Shown one piece after another: positions 13,988 through 20,799 of a stretch of 20,799 nt of DNA. This DNA comes from CALELF01 sp045617925. GTDB lineage: Bacteria; Synergistota; Synergistia; Synergistales; Synergistaceae. A program made the position numbers and the translations under genes. How positions within the stretch are numbered: the stretch's first letter is position 1; each line of letters starts with the position of its first letter. Location of the stretch: positions 1 to 20,799 of the forward strand of contig JAZLJR010000003.1 in the NCBI GenBank assembly GCA_045617925.1, read 5' to 3'. The notes under the pieces were generated by a model, which was not told the origin of the DNA, made no database searches, and was given only the letters and a program-made list of their open reading frames with translations.

Positions 13988-15307
13988 CTAATAGTCCTCT
14001 GCGTTTGACTGAAAACGCAGTTGTTCTGTTTTTGTCGTTTCTTTGTTTTCCTTTGATTTGAAGTCTGCTCTGCTCTTCCACGTAACAGAGTTGTCAAAGA
14101 GGGCGGCAGGCTTTACCACAATGTGTCCAAGCTCGCTGTTTAATTTGTCTATTGCTTCCATTGCCCTGTCTTCTTTTTGCCGGCCTTCGTTTTCTTCGTC
14201 AAAAAGCGATAATTGCACACCATCTTCACAGTCTATCAAGTTGTTAAGCACAACACCGGCTTTTTTATAGGCAAGTCCTTCGCGAAAGAGTTTATCCATA
14301 ACGGAATCAAGAGAAGCAAGAATTTCCTTGTCGGATGACGTGCCGTTTTTTATTATAACCTCTTCTGCAAGGGAGCAATAATCGGCATTAAACCTGTTAG
14401 TCGCAGCATAAAAAGTGAGGCTTCGTGCCTTTTGTTTCGTGGCACGCAGAGTTTTTGCAGCTGCAACGGCAAAACAGATGAGGGCGTTTTGTAAATCTTC
14501 CCTTGTCGTTACCCTTGCACCAAACGAACGAGAAACACAAATTTGTTTTTGCTTTGGTCTTTTTGGCACAAGGGGATAACAGAGAAAACCTTTTAGCTCC
14601 TTTGCAGTGCAAAGCAACGGTGTGCCATAGCGTTTTTTTATAAAAAGCTCGTCCGCTTCCTGCAAGTCTTTGGCTGTTTTTATTCCACGAAAGGTAAGGT
14701 CATCAAATGATTTTCTGCCAATGCCCCAAATGTCTTCCACACCGAATTTGCTCATAAAATCCTTATCATTGTAATGCACTGCGGCAAAGAAAAACACACC
14801 ATTGCACTCTTTGTGCTTTTTTGCATATTCGCTTGCCAGTTTTGCCAAGGTCTTTGTAGGAGCAATGCCAATAGAAACAGGGATATCACATTCATTAAGC
14901 ACTGAGGAACGTATTTTTTGTGCATAGGCAACAGCATCTTTTTCTGCAAGGAGTGCCATATTGAAGAAACATTCGTCAATGCTATAAACTTCGATATCAG
15001 GGCAAAATCTTTTATAAACCTCACGGATTTCTGCACTAATCTTTTTGTAAAGTGCCATATTGCCAGAGCAAACGGCAACGCCATAATGCTCTACAAATTG
15101 TTTTATCTGAAAAAACGGCTGCCCCATTTTGATGCCAAGTGCCTTCGCTTCGTTGGAACGGGAAACAACACAACCGTCGTTATTTGAAAGCACGACAACA
15201 GGAACTCCCTTTAATTTGGAGTTCGCTCTTCTTTCACAAGACACAAAAAAATTATTCGCATCAGAAAGCCCTATTCGTCTGTCGTACAATTCATCTCTTA
15301 TATTCAT
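13988..15307 (-). CDS. Y-family DNA polymerase, UmuC type
   Basis: This is a translesion DNA polymerase of about 439 residues resembling UmuC, the catalytic subunit of Pol V. Motifs: LSDANNFFVSCER (metal ligand Asp16, steric-gate Phe21), VVVLSNNDGCVVSRSNEAKALGIKMGQP, the catalytic YSIDE (Asp111, Glu112), PVSIGIAPTKTLAKLASEYAKK and the helix-hairpin-helix region FGVEDIWGIGRKSFDDL; a little-finger region (SRSFGARVTTREDLQNAL) follows. The C-terminal 60 residues are variable. The frame stays open up to 15430, but that extension runs back over the promoter and the pyrK start region, and homology begins near the ATG at 15305-15307, so I start there. No ribosome binding site precedes this ATG. A TTG six codons in is an alternative. 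No umuD is visible. rarA follows downstream. Confidence 0.93.
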   Translation of the reverse strand: MNIRDELYDRRIGLSDANNFFVSCERRANSKLKGVPVVVLSNNDGCVVSRSNEAKALGIKMGQPFFQIKQFVEHYGVAVCSGNMALYKKISAEIREVYKRFCPDIEVYSIDECFFNMALLAEKDAVAYAQKIRSSVLNECDIPVSIGIAPTKTLAKLASEYAKKHKECNGVFFFAAVHYNDKDFMSKFGVEDIWGIGRKSFDDLTFRGIKTAKDLQEADELFIKKRYGTPLLCTAKELKGFLCYPLVPKRPKQKQICVSRSFGARVTTREDLQNALICFAVAAAKTLRATKQKARSLTFYAATNRFNADYCSLAEEVIIKNGTSSDKEILASLDSVMDKLFREGLAYKKAGVVLNNLIDCEDGVQLSLFDEENEGRQKEDRAMEAIDKLNSELGHIVVKPAALFDNSVTWKSRADFKSKENKETTKTEQLRFQSNAEDY

Positions 15308-15314
15308 AGCAAAT

Positions 15315-15342
15315 ATTATATTAGCTTTCACTACATTGTCAA
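15315..15342 (-). promoter_or_regulatory. Consensus promoter of the Y-family polymerase gene, probably leaderless
   Basis: On the minus strand a perfect TTGACA (15337-15342) and a perfect TATAAT (15315-15320) are 16 nt apart. Only 7 nt separate the -10 box from the ATG at 15307, so transcription would start at or next to the start codon. No LexA-type palindrome was recognised around it. Confidence 0.65.
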
Positions 15343-15347
15343 AAAAT

Positions 15348-15376
15348 TTCAAACTATATACTTTTTCTGCTATAAT
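15348..15376 (+). promoter_or_regulatory. Predicted promoter of pyrK-pyrD-pyrF
   Basis: TTCAAA (15348-15353, 4/6) is followed after 17 nt by a perfect TATAAT (15371-15376). Transcription would start near 15383, leaving a 25-nt leader with AGGAG at 15395-15399. The leader is too short for a PyrR-type attenuator or a riboswitch. It is back-to-back with the polymerase promoter, with the two -35 boxes only 5 nt apart. Confidence 0.5.
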
Positions 15377-15407
15377 ACAATCATTCAAAATTTTAGGAGA
15401 AAATCTT

Positions 15408-16139
15408 ATGTTAAAACAAGAAATTTTCACCCTTGATAAAAATATTCAAATCGCAAAAGATGTTTTTCTCTTGCGGTTGTTCGGGGCAACGGACGCTATA
15501 ACTGCTCCGGGGCAATTTGTAAACATTGCTCTCCCGAGCTTTTATCTTCGCCGTCCAATTTCTGTTACAGACGTGGAAGACGGAGTGCTAACTCTTATCT
15601 ATAAGGTAGTAGGACGTGGTACAGAGGTAATGAAGGGCTTGCAGCGTGGGAGCGAACTAGACATTTTAACGGGACTTGGCAATGGCTTTGACACAAGCAA
15701 AAGTGGAGACACCCCACTCCTTGTTGGCGGTGGCGTCGGCGTTCCACCTCTTTATTATCTTGCAAAAAAACTTATAAAAGAGGGCAAGAAACCAAAAGCT
15801 ATTTTTGGCTTTGCATCTTCGCAGGACGTCTTTTTTGTTAATGAATTTGAAGCTCTCGGCTGTCCTGTTTCTGTCACAACCGTTGACGGAACAGCAGGAA
15901 CAAAGGGCATTGTTACAGATGTTTTGCCAAGCGACTATTCATTTTTCTATGCCTGTGGTCCCTTGCCGATGCTTAAGGCACTAAAAAATGCTACAAAAAC
16001 ATCAGGCGAGCTCAGCCTTGAAGAAAGAATGGGCTGTGGCTTCGGCGCTTGTATGGGTTGCTCCATTGAAACAGCAAAAGGACCAAAGCGTGTCTGCAAG
16101 GACGGTCCTGTTTTTGAGAAGGAGGACTTGTTATGGTAG
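15408..16139 (+). CDS. pyrK: Dihydroorotate dehydrogenase B, electron-transfer subunit
   Basis: This 243-residue FAD and [2Fe-2S] subunit passes electrons from the PyrD subunit to NAD+. Seen: FAD-binding region PGQFVNIALPSFYLRRPISV (34-53), GGGVGVPPLYYLAKKL (107-122) of the NAD-binding domain, YACGPLPMLKAL (181-192) and the iron-sulfur ligands Cys210, Cys215, Cys218 and Cys230 in GCGFGACMGCSIET and RVC. The frame is open upstream to 15129, but the ATG at 15408 is 8 nt after AGGAG and begins the homologous part; the upstream extension is the antisense of the polymerase gene. Its stop overlaps the pyrD start by 7 nt, so the two subunits are translationally coupled, as expected for partners of one heterotetramer. 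Confidence 0.95.
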   Translation: MLKQEIFTLDKNIQIAKDVFLLRLFGATDAITAPGQFVNIALPSFYLRRPISVTDVEDGVLTLIYKVVGRGTEVMKGLQRGSELDILTGLGNGFDTSKSGDTPLLVGGGVGVPPLYYLAKKLIKEGKKPKAIFGFASSQDVFFVNEFEALGCPVSVTTVDGTAGTKGIVTDVLPSDYSFFYACGPLPMLKALKNATKTSGELSLEERMGCGFGACMGCSIETAKGPKRVCKDGPVFEKEDLLW

Positions 16140-17044
16140 ATACAAAAGTTACCCTCGCTGGACTTGAGCTTGACAATCCTATAATTCCGGCAAGTGGCAC
16201 ATTTGGCTATGGGCTCGAGTTTGCAGAGCTTTACGACATAAACATTCTAGGCAGTTTTTCTTTTAAGGGAACAACGGCTTCTCCTCACTTTGGAAACCCA
16301 ACTCCGAGGATAGCTGAATGTTACGAAGGGTTAATCAATAGCGTTGGGTTGCAAAATCCTGGCGTTGAAGCTGTTGTGAACCATGAACTTCCTGCCCTTG
16401 CAAAAGTCTTCAAAAAGCCCGTTGTCGCAAATGTGTGTGGCTTTTCCCTAGAAGAATATGTAACAGTCGCAAGCCGTCTTGACAAGTGTCCGCAGGTTGG
16501 AATTTTAGAAATCAACATCAGTTGCCCCAATGCAAAGGGCGGCGGTATGGCGTTTGGCACCTGCCCAACGACTGCAGCAAGCATAATAAAAGCTGTAAAG
16601 GGAAACACTACAAAGCCAGTTTTTACCAAACTTTCCCCAAACGTAACAGACATAAAAGAAATTGCCGTTGCTGTAGCAGAAGCAGGAGCAGACGGCATAA
16701 GTCTAATAAACACATTGCTTGGAATGAGAATAAACTTAAAAACCCGTCGTCCAATAATAGCAAACAAAATGGGTGGCTTCTCTGGACCAGCTGTGTTTCC
16801 TGTGGCGCTCCGTATGGTTTATCAAGTTTACGAAGCAGTAAAACTCCCAATCATGGGGCTTGGTGGAGTTTCCACGGCAGAAGACGTGATAGAAATGATG
16901 ATGGCTGGTGCCACAGCTGTTCAGGTTGGCTCTGCAAACCTGATAGACCCTTGGATATGCAAAAAAATCGTGGAAGATTTGCCTTGTGTTATGGAAAAAT
17001 ACCGTATTTCTTCTTTAAAAGACATAATCGGCGCTTCGCATTAA
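16133..17044 (+). CDS. pyrD: Dihydroorotate dehydrogenase class 1B, catalytic subunit
   Basis: This 303-residue FMN enzyme oxidises dihydroorotate to orotate in pyrimidine synthesis. It has the class 1 signatures: SGTFGYGLEF (21-30), NSVGLQNPGVE (69-79), the catalytic cysteine Cys131 in EINISCPNAKGGG (Cys base as in class 1, rather than the Ser of class 2), KLSPNVTDI, GADGISLINTL and the FMN phosphate loop GLGGVSTAEDV followed by GATAVQVGSAN. Class 1B is supported by the adjoining pyrK. AAGGAGG lies shortly before the ATG inside the end of pyrK. pyrF follows after 24 nt. Confidence 0.97.
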   Translation: MVDTKVTLAGLELDNPIIPASGTFGYGLEFAELYDINILGSFSFKGTTASPHFGNPTPRIAECYEGLINSVGLQNPGVEAVVNHELPALAKVFKKPVVANVCGFSLEEYVTVASRLDKCPQVGILEINISCPNAKGGGMAFGTCPTTAASIIKAVKGNTTKPVFTKLSPNVTDIKEIAVAVAEAGADGISLINTLLGMRINLKTRRPIIANKMGGFSGPAVFPVALRMVYQVYEAVKLPIMGLGGVSTAEDVIEMMMAGATAVQVGSANLIDPWICKKIVEDLPCVMEKYRISSLKDIIGASH

Positions 17045-17068
17045 GAATTAAGAATGGAGGATAAACAA

Positions 17069-17773
17069 ATGGGTAAAGATGTAATCATTGCTTGCGATTT
17101 TCCAAGCCAAGAGGCAACGTTAGATTTTCTTAAAAAGTTTGAAAAACTTGACAGAAAGCCTTTCTTGAAAATTGGTATGGAGCTTTTTTATGGTGCTGGA
17201 CAACAAATTGTCCGTGAAATCAAAGCACGTGGCCACAAAATTTTCTTGGACTTAAAGCTTCATGATATTCCAAACACAGTTGAAAGTGCCATGAGGGTGC
17301 TTTCTTCCCTTGACGTTGACATGACAAATCTACATGCAGCCGGTGGGAAAAAGATGATGGAAGGAGCTATCAAAGGCCTCACAAGACCAGACGGAACTCG
17401 CCCTCTCCTTATTGCCGTTACACAGCTGACATCAACTAACCAAGAAATGATGGAGCAGGAATTACTAATCCACGGAACTGTAGAAGAAGTTGCAGGACAC
17501 TACGCAAAAAATGCTGCTTCTGCTGGGCTAGACGGTGTCGTCTGCTCACCTCTTGAATCACCAAAGGTTCACTCTCTTTGCGGAGCAAAATTTTTAACAG
17601 TAACTCCCGGTGTCCGCTTTGCAGAAGGTGACAAGGGAGACCAAAGCCGTGTCACAACTCCAGCAAAAGCAAAGGAGCTAGGCAGTGACTATATCGTTGT
17701 GGGTCGTCCAATAACAAAAGCGGAGGACCCTGTTGCTGCATATCTACGGGCAGTGGAAGAATTTTGTGATTAG
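17069..17773 (+). CDS. pyrF: Orotidine 5'-phosphate decarboxylase
   Basis: A 234-residue enzyme for the last step of UMP synthesis. Seen: the N-terminal strand DVIIACDFPS with Asp10, LKIGMELFYGAG with Lys33, the catalytic tetrad region FLDLKLHDIPNTV (Asp61, Lys63, Asp66), TNLHAAGG, DGVVCSPLE and the phosphate-binding end VTPGVR and YIVVGRPI. The frame extends five codons up to an ATG at 17054, but GGAGG (17056-17060) sits inside that extension and is 8 nt from the ATG at 17069, so the later ATG is the start. It is the third gene of pyrKDF and is followed by a strong terminator. The orotate phosphoribosyltransferase gene pyrE is not in the window. Confidence 0.97.
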   Translation: MGKDVIIACDFPSQEATLDFLKKFEKLDRKPFLKIGMELFYGAGQQIVREIKARGHKIFLDLKLHDIPNTVESAMRVLSSLDVDMTNLHAAGGKKMMEGAIKGLTRPDGTRPLLIAVTQLTSTNQEMMEQELLIHGTVEEVAGHYAKNAASAGLDGVVCSPLESPKVHSLCGAKFLTVTPGVRFAEGDKGDQSRVTTPAKAKELGSDYIVVGRPITKAEDPVAAYLRAVEEFCD

Positions 17774-17783
17774 AAAGATTTAG

Positions 17784-17830
17784 CATAATAAAATGCGGGC
17801 ACGAAAAATTCGTGTCCGCATTTTATTATG
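17784..17830. terminator. Bidirectional terminator between pyrF and the Ntn-hydrolase gene
   Basis: A 20-position stem with one G-T type mismatch (17784-17803 with 17811-17830, core GCGGGCACG/CGTGTCCGC) has a 7-nt loop and A/T-rich outer arms. It lies 11 nt after pyrF and 20 nt after the convergent minus-strand gene, so it probably serves both. Confidence 0.85.
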
Positions 17831-17850
17831 AATAATATTAAAAACAGCTA

Positions 17851-19119
17851 TTAATATTCAAGTTGGAATGTTTTTTCTACCTTGTAATTTTCTCTCATCC
17901 AAAGTGTTAATGAACAATCTGAAGTGTTGAGGATATCTGTCCAAATCGTTATCCAGCCCCAACTTTTTGGATCTGTCGGATCAAGCCCGCCTTTTTTCAA
18001 TGCAAAAAAACAGTCTTTATCGTTCATAAAATACTTTGCACTTTTCATGATATCACGCAACTGTTCCTTGGTTGGTGTGGGTTTTTCTGACATCTGTTTT
18101 TCTATAATTTCATAGCGCCATTTGCCACTGTCGCCTTGTGCATTTTTAAAGCCTTCCGAAACAAAAAAGTTTGTGGAGATTAAATAGCCTTTTTCTTCTT
18201 TTGGATACTTTATATCTATGCTGTCATCATTTTCGTTATATTTTACCTTCAAGGGATATTTATTAACAATCATTTTGCCGTCAACATACTCAATGACCGC
18301 CTTGTTTCCAGATGCATCGGTTAATGCCCAGTGAAATGACATATCAGTTACGAGCGGATCAATAAAATAGTCATTCCTGAAATCCATTTTATTCAACAAT
18401 TCAATGGCATTATCCACACTATCGGCATGGTCAAGCAAGTATCTGACAACTAGCGTAGAGGGCAACCAGTTTTTCCCAGTGGACTGAATGCATCCGCCCT
18501 CACTTAGCACCATGATGGAACAGGCGAAGCCCTTTTCATTAACCCCGTCCATTGTGAAATATGGTGCATATAACAATAACTCTTTATTCGCGTTGTTTGA
18601 CTTGAGATCTGTAAGAGACAGTCCGCACTGTGCACAATCTGCCATACCAACAGACCTATAACCATCTTTTGGTGCAGTGTGAATGACAACGGTAGCACCA
18701 TTAGAATTGATATCAAGGTCATAATTTCTGCCAATTACAGGAATACCTTCAGAATTCCTACAAACAACAGAGCTACAACCCGGTGCATCATTGGTCAAAC
18801 GATCCATTGGAATGATAGTTGACCCTGCTGCAAGCAACTGCTTCATCGTTACTCTGCAACCTGACGAAGAGGTAATACATTTTTTTGTAATTGTTTGGAT
18901 AAATTCATCCATTTTATAATCGGCGGTGTAGTTGATTTCATAGGCTAGCTCATTCGTTCCCTTTACTACTCTTGCACTGTTGAGAGTGTCGTTTTGTTCT
19001 GTAGTTAGATATGGAATTGATTTTTTACGGCAGGCAAAAGAGACCAATATGATAACCGCAACAACAAGTATTAATGTAGCAATTTTCAGTTTTTTATTCA
19101 AACATTTTTTCTGTTCCAT
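17851..19119 (-). CDS. Anchored choloylglycine-hydrolase-like amide hydrolase (Ntn fold)
   Basis: This 422-residue protein has a basic start and one hydrophobic segment (residues 12-29) ending in SFAC, so it is a membrane-anchored or possibly lipid-modified exported protein. Residues 31-114 act as a pro-region. The Ntn-hydrolase domain probably begins at Cys115 in PGCSSVVCRNSEG, followed by GRNYDLD, the pattern of linear-amide C-N hydrolases (choloylglycine hydrolase, acid ceramidase, family C45/C59 types). Autocleavage before Cys115 would expose the nucleophile; that is inferred from the family. Further family-like stretches are YAPYFTMDGVNEKGFACSIMV, LVVRYLLDHADSVDNAIELL (about 226-245) and a C-terminal WTDILNTSDCSLTLW. 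AGGAGG at 19130-19135 is 10 nt before the ATG. It lies 60 nt after the amidohydrolase gene on the same strand, likely one transcript. The natural substrate is unknown. Confidence 0.8.
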   Translation of the reverse strand: MEQKKCLNKKLKIATLILVVAVIILVSFACRKKSIPYLTTEQNDTLNSARVVKGTNELAYEINYTADYKMDEFIQTITKKCITSSSGCRVTMKQLLAAGSTIIPMDRLTNDAPGCSSVVCRNSEGIPVIGRNYDLDINSNGATVVIHTAPKDGYRSVGMADCAQCGLSLTDLKSNNANKELLLYAPYFTMDGVNEKGFACSIMVLSEGGCIQSTGKNWLPSTLVVRYLLDHADSVDNAIELLNKMDFRNDYFIDPLVTDMSFHWALTDASGNKAVIEYVDGKMIVNKYPLKVKYNENDDSIDIKYPKEEKGYLISTNFFVSEGFKNAQGDSGKWRYEIIEKQMSEKPTPTKEQLRDIMKSAKYFMNDKDCFFALKKGGLDPTDPKSWGWITIWTDILNTSDCSLTLWMRENYKVEKTFQLEY

Positions 19120-19179
19120 AGCACAAGATCCTCCTATTTGTAAGATTTTATTTCGTTTGTTAATTTGTCGTAACGCAGA

Positions 19180-20799
19180 TTATTTTACGAGCTTACCCTT
19201 GATATATACCCTGTCAGGGAGTTGCTTATGCAGTTGGTATACATCAACATCAAAGAGATTCTTTTTGAACACAAGGTAACTTGCATCCTTGCCCACTTCA
19301 AGGCTACCAATTTTGTCATCAAGCCCCATCTGCCTTGCACCGTTAATTGTAAATCCTCTAATCATCTGCTTCAATGTAAGTCTTTCGCTTTCTAACGGAA
19401 CCACTGGACGACTTGAAAAATCATCGTCTATTGTGCTTAAGAAGTCACCATCTTGACGTGTTATGCCAACTTCCATACCCTGATAAGGATTCCAAGTTTT
19501 CATATTGTCGAATGTAACATCATCTGATGAGAAGCTTATCAATGCACCAGCTTCCCAAAGGGATTTTGCTTTATATAGATCTACTATACGTTCTTTGCCA
19601 AGTGCTGTGCAATAAGCTTCGTAATCGCCACCAAACCAGAATGGTGTATAGTTTACAAGGATGCCAAGTTCCTTAAAACGAGGGAAATATTTTTCTGGCA
19701 GACATTCAACGTGTGCAGTTGTAACTTCAAGAGTAAATTTATTCCCCAAACGTTTTTTAGCTTCTTGAACCGCATCTTGAACCATTACAACAGCTCTTTC
19801 ACCAACAGTATGAACGTGGAAATACTCAATTCCTGCGTCATTCATCTCACACAAGAAATCGGCAAGCGTAGCGGGATCAACAATTGTACCACCGTTACCT
19901 TTCGTATCTTCATAATTGTCAAAAATAGCGGCGTTTCTGCCAATAATAGTGCCATCCGACATCATCTTCATGGTTCTGACATGAAGCATATCTGTGTTAT
20001 ATTTTTCTCTCAGCTTTTTAAGGTTGGCCACTGCATTCTTTAACTGCTTTGGCTTGTAAATATAATAGCAGCACTCCATGTAAACTGGCAATTCGCCGCT
20101 TTCCTGTTTGAGCTTCAAGGCCTTACAAAAAGCGTTTACAGATGCCTCTGAACCAATTTGACCTGCGTCAAATGCTGCAATAACACCCCACTTCTTCCAA
20201 TATTTAGCAAGAAAATCTATGGCATCCTCATATCGTTTCTGTGGGTTATCAGGCAGTTTATCTGGAAATTGGCAGAATTCATAAATTCTACCGTTGACAC
20301 GTCCATCAGGGTCACGATCAAAGTAGCTTAATCCCTTTGCAATGTCCTCCGCATACTCGTCGATGCCTCTTGCTTTTAGCTCCTTTGTATTCACCCAACA
20401 ACTGTGACACTCCGCTTCGGTAATAGCTATTGGCTTGTCAGAGCATATAGCATCCAGTTCGTCACGGGTGAGACGTTCACCACGCAAATCAGAAGCACTT
20501 AAGTAAAAACGATATGCTTTTGCATTGGGATTGTTGGCAATCTCTGCCTTAATAAAGTTAATTACTCCCTTTTTGCTGTCTGCTTCTATGTATTTTGCTG
20601 CCGCTCGGACACTTAAATCTGCTGCCACAGCAATATGCACATGAGAGTCAACCAACCCAGGCATGATAAACTGTCCCTGCATATCCTCGATCGGGCCTCT
20701 ATATTTCTTTGCTTCTTCGTTAGAGCCGACATACACAATTTTGCCATCTTTAATAACCATGGCTTCTGCTGTTGAATCGTTACTGTCAACAGTATAAAT
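19180..20799 (-). CDS. YtcJ-like metal-dependent amidohydrolase, 5' end cut by window edge
   Basis: The frame is open from the right edge to the stop at 19180, giving 539 codons. A Met at 20760 could start a shorter form, but the 13 residues before it (IYTVDSNDSTAEA) fit the family's N-terminal strand and continue into MVIKDGKIVYVGS, so the gene certainly begins outside the window, probably by only 10-50 residues. Domain layout of the amidohydrolase-3/YtcJ group: small beta domain, then the metal-binding HxH in LVDSHVHIA, a long TIM barrel with EYFHVHTVGERAV and TTAHVECLPEKYF, the SSDDVTF motif near the C-terminus where the catalytic Asp lies, and a closing beta domain (IGSLEVGKDASYLVF). Such enzymes hydrolyse amide or related C-N bonds. 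Whether it has a signal peptide cannot be seen. Likely co-transcribed with the Ntn hydrolase downstream. Confidence 0.9.
   Translation of the reverse strand: MYTVDSNDSTAEAMVIKDGKIVYVGSNEEAKKYRGPIEDMQGQFIMPGLVDSHVHIAVAADLSVRAAAKYIEADSKKGVINFIKAEIANNPNAKAYRFYLSASDLRGERLTRDELDAICSDKPIAITEAECHSCWVNTKELKARGIDEYAEDIAKGLSYFDRDPDGRVNGRIYEFCQFPDKLPDNPQKRYEDAIDFLAKYWKKWGVIAAFDAGQIGSEASVNAFCKALKLKQESGELPVYMECCYYIYKPKQLKNAVANLKKLREKYNTDMLHVRTMKMMSDGTIIGRNAAIFDNYEDTKGNGGTIVDPATLADFLCEMNDAGIEYFHVHTVGERAVVMVQDAVQEAKKRLGNKFTLEVTTAHVECLPEKYFPRFKELGILVNYTPFWFGGDYEAYCTALGKERIVDLYKAKSLWEAGALISFSSDDVTFDNMKTWNPYQGMEVGITRQDGDFLSTIDDDFSSRPVVPLESERLTLKQMIRGFTINGARQMGLDDKIGSLEVGKDASYLVFKKNLFDVDVYQLHKQLPDRVYIKGKLVK

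Noticed and set aside
15336..15360. Plus-strand TTGTCA followed by TATATA as an alternative pyrK promoter
   Set aside because: The spacing is only 13 nt, and pairing TTGTCA with the better TATAAT gives 29 nt; neither is workable.
15129..15407. Upstream extension of the pyrK frame by 93 codons
   Set aside because: It is antisense to the polymerase gene and unlike PyrK; the ATG at 15408 has a good ribosome binding site and begins the homologous part.
15308..15430. N-terminal extension of the polymerase frame by 41 codons
   Set aside because: It would cover both divergent promoters and the pyrK start, and Y-family homology begins only after the ATG at 15307.
16486..17064. A 192-codon frame within pyrD in another phase
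   Set aside because: It is rich in Lys, Asn, Arg, Ser and Cys in an implausible mix and lies wholly over the conserved pyrD frame.
18410..18418. A perfect TTATCCACA (DnaA box) in the Ntn-hydrolase gene
   Set aside because: It is isolated, inside a well-supported coding region, with no further boxes around it.
1..20799. CRISPR arrays, insertion sequences, tRNA or rRNA genes, riboswitches, defence or toxin-antitoxin genes
   Set aside because: Read through both strands and found no regular spaced repeats, transposase motifs, cloverleaf sequences or known leader folds. Repeats present are terminator hairpins and DnaA boxes only.

Overview
The window is ordinary-density bacterial chromosome of low to moderate GC. 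The best taxonomic clue is the partial gene at the left edge: a signal peptide, one S-layer homology (SLH) domain and a short coiled coil, followed by a beta-rich porin-like barrel. SLH porins are typical of diderm lineages that tether the outer membrane to the cell wall. The wording of this SLH/coiled-coil region looks to me most like Synergistota, with Negativicutes as the alternative. Exported dipeptidase and amide-hydrolase genes fit a peptide- and amino-acid-fermenting anaerobe. The assignment is inference; no 16S rRNA or tRNA gene was found.

Layout. 1-2189 (minus): SLH porin and an exported SYLF-domain protein. 2359-3828 (plus): secreted C69 dipeptidase, then a terminator. 3937-6298 (plus): mnmG and dciA (DUF721), then a terminator. 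6376-6904: a gene-free, very AT-rich stretch holding two clusters of DnaA boxes, which I read as the chromosomal replication origin (oriC). 6943-7743 (minus): an exported lytic-transglycosylase-like protein. 7967-12537 (plus): a probable operon of a DUF2232/YybS membrane protein, rplI, dnaB, a membrane-anchored protein of unknown function and a membrane-anchored nucleoside hydrolase. 12630-15307 (minus): a UmuC-type Y-family polymerase followed by rarA. 15408-17773 (plus): pyrK-pyrD-pyrF. 17851-20799 (minus): an amidohydrolase running off the right edge, followed by an anchored choloylglycine-hydrolase-like Ntn hydrolase.

How it fits together. The centre is a replication neighbourhood: oriC, the helicase partner DciA on one side, the replicative helicase DnaB on the other, and two genes for coping with stalled forks (rarA and a translesion polymerase) further right. 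The outer parts encode cell-envelope proteins and amide/peptide hydrolases probably acting outside the cytoplasm. pyrKDF supplies the last oxidation and the decarboxylation of UMP synthesis.

I see no mobile element, CRISPR array, toxin-antitoxin pair or defence island, and no convincing unknown multi-gene system. The signals most worth a second look are the architecture of the origin (two inverted DnaA-box modules with identical geometry about 274 bp apart, with no dnaA in the window), the apparently leaderless start of the polymerase gene, and the membrane-anchored nucleoside hydrolase in the dnaB operon.
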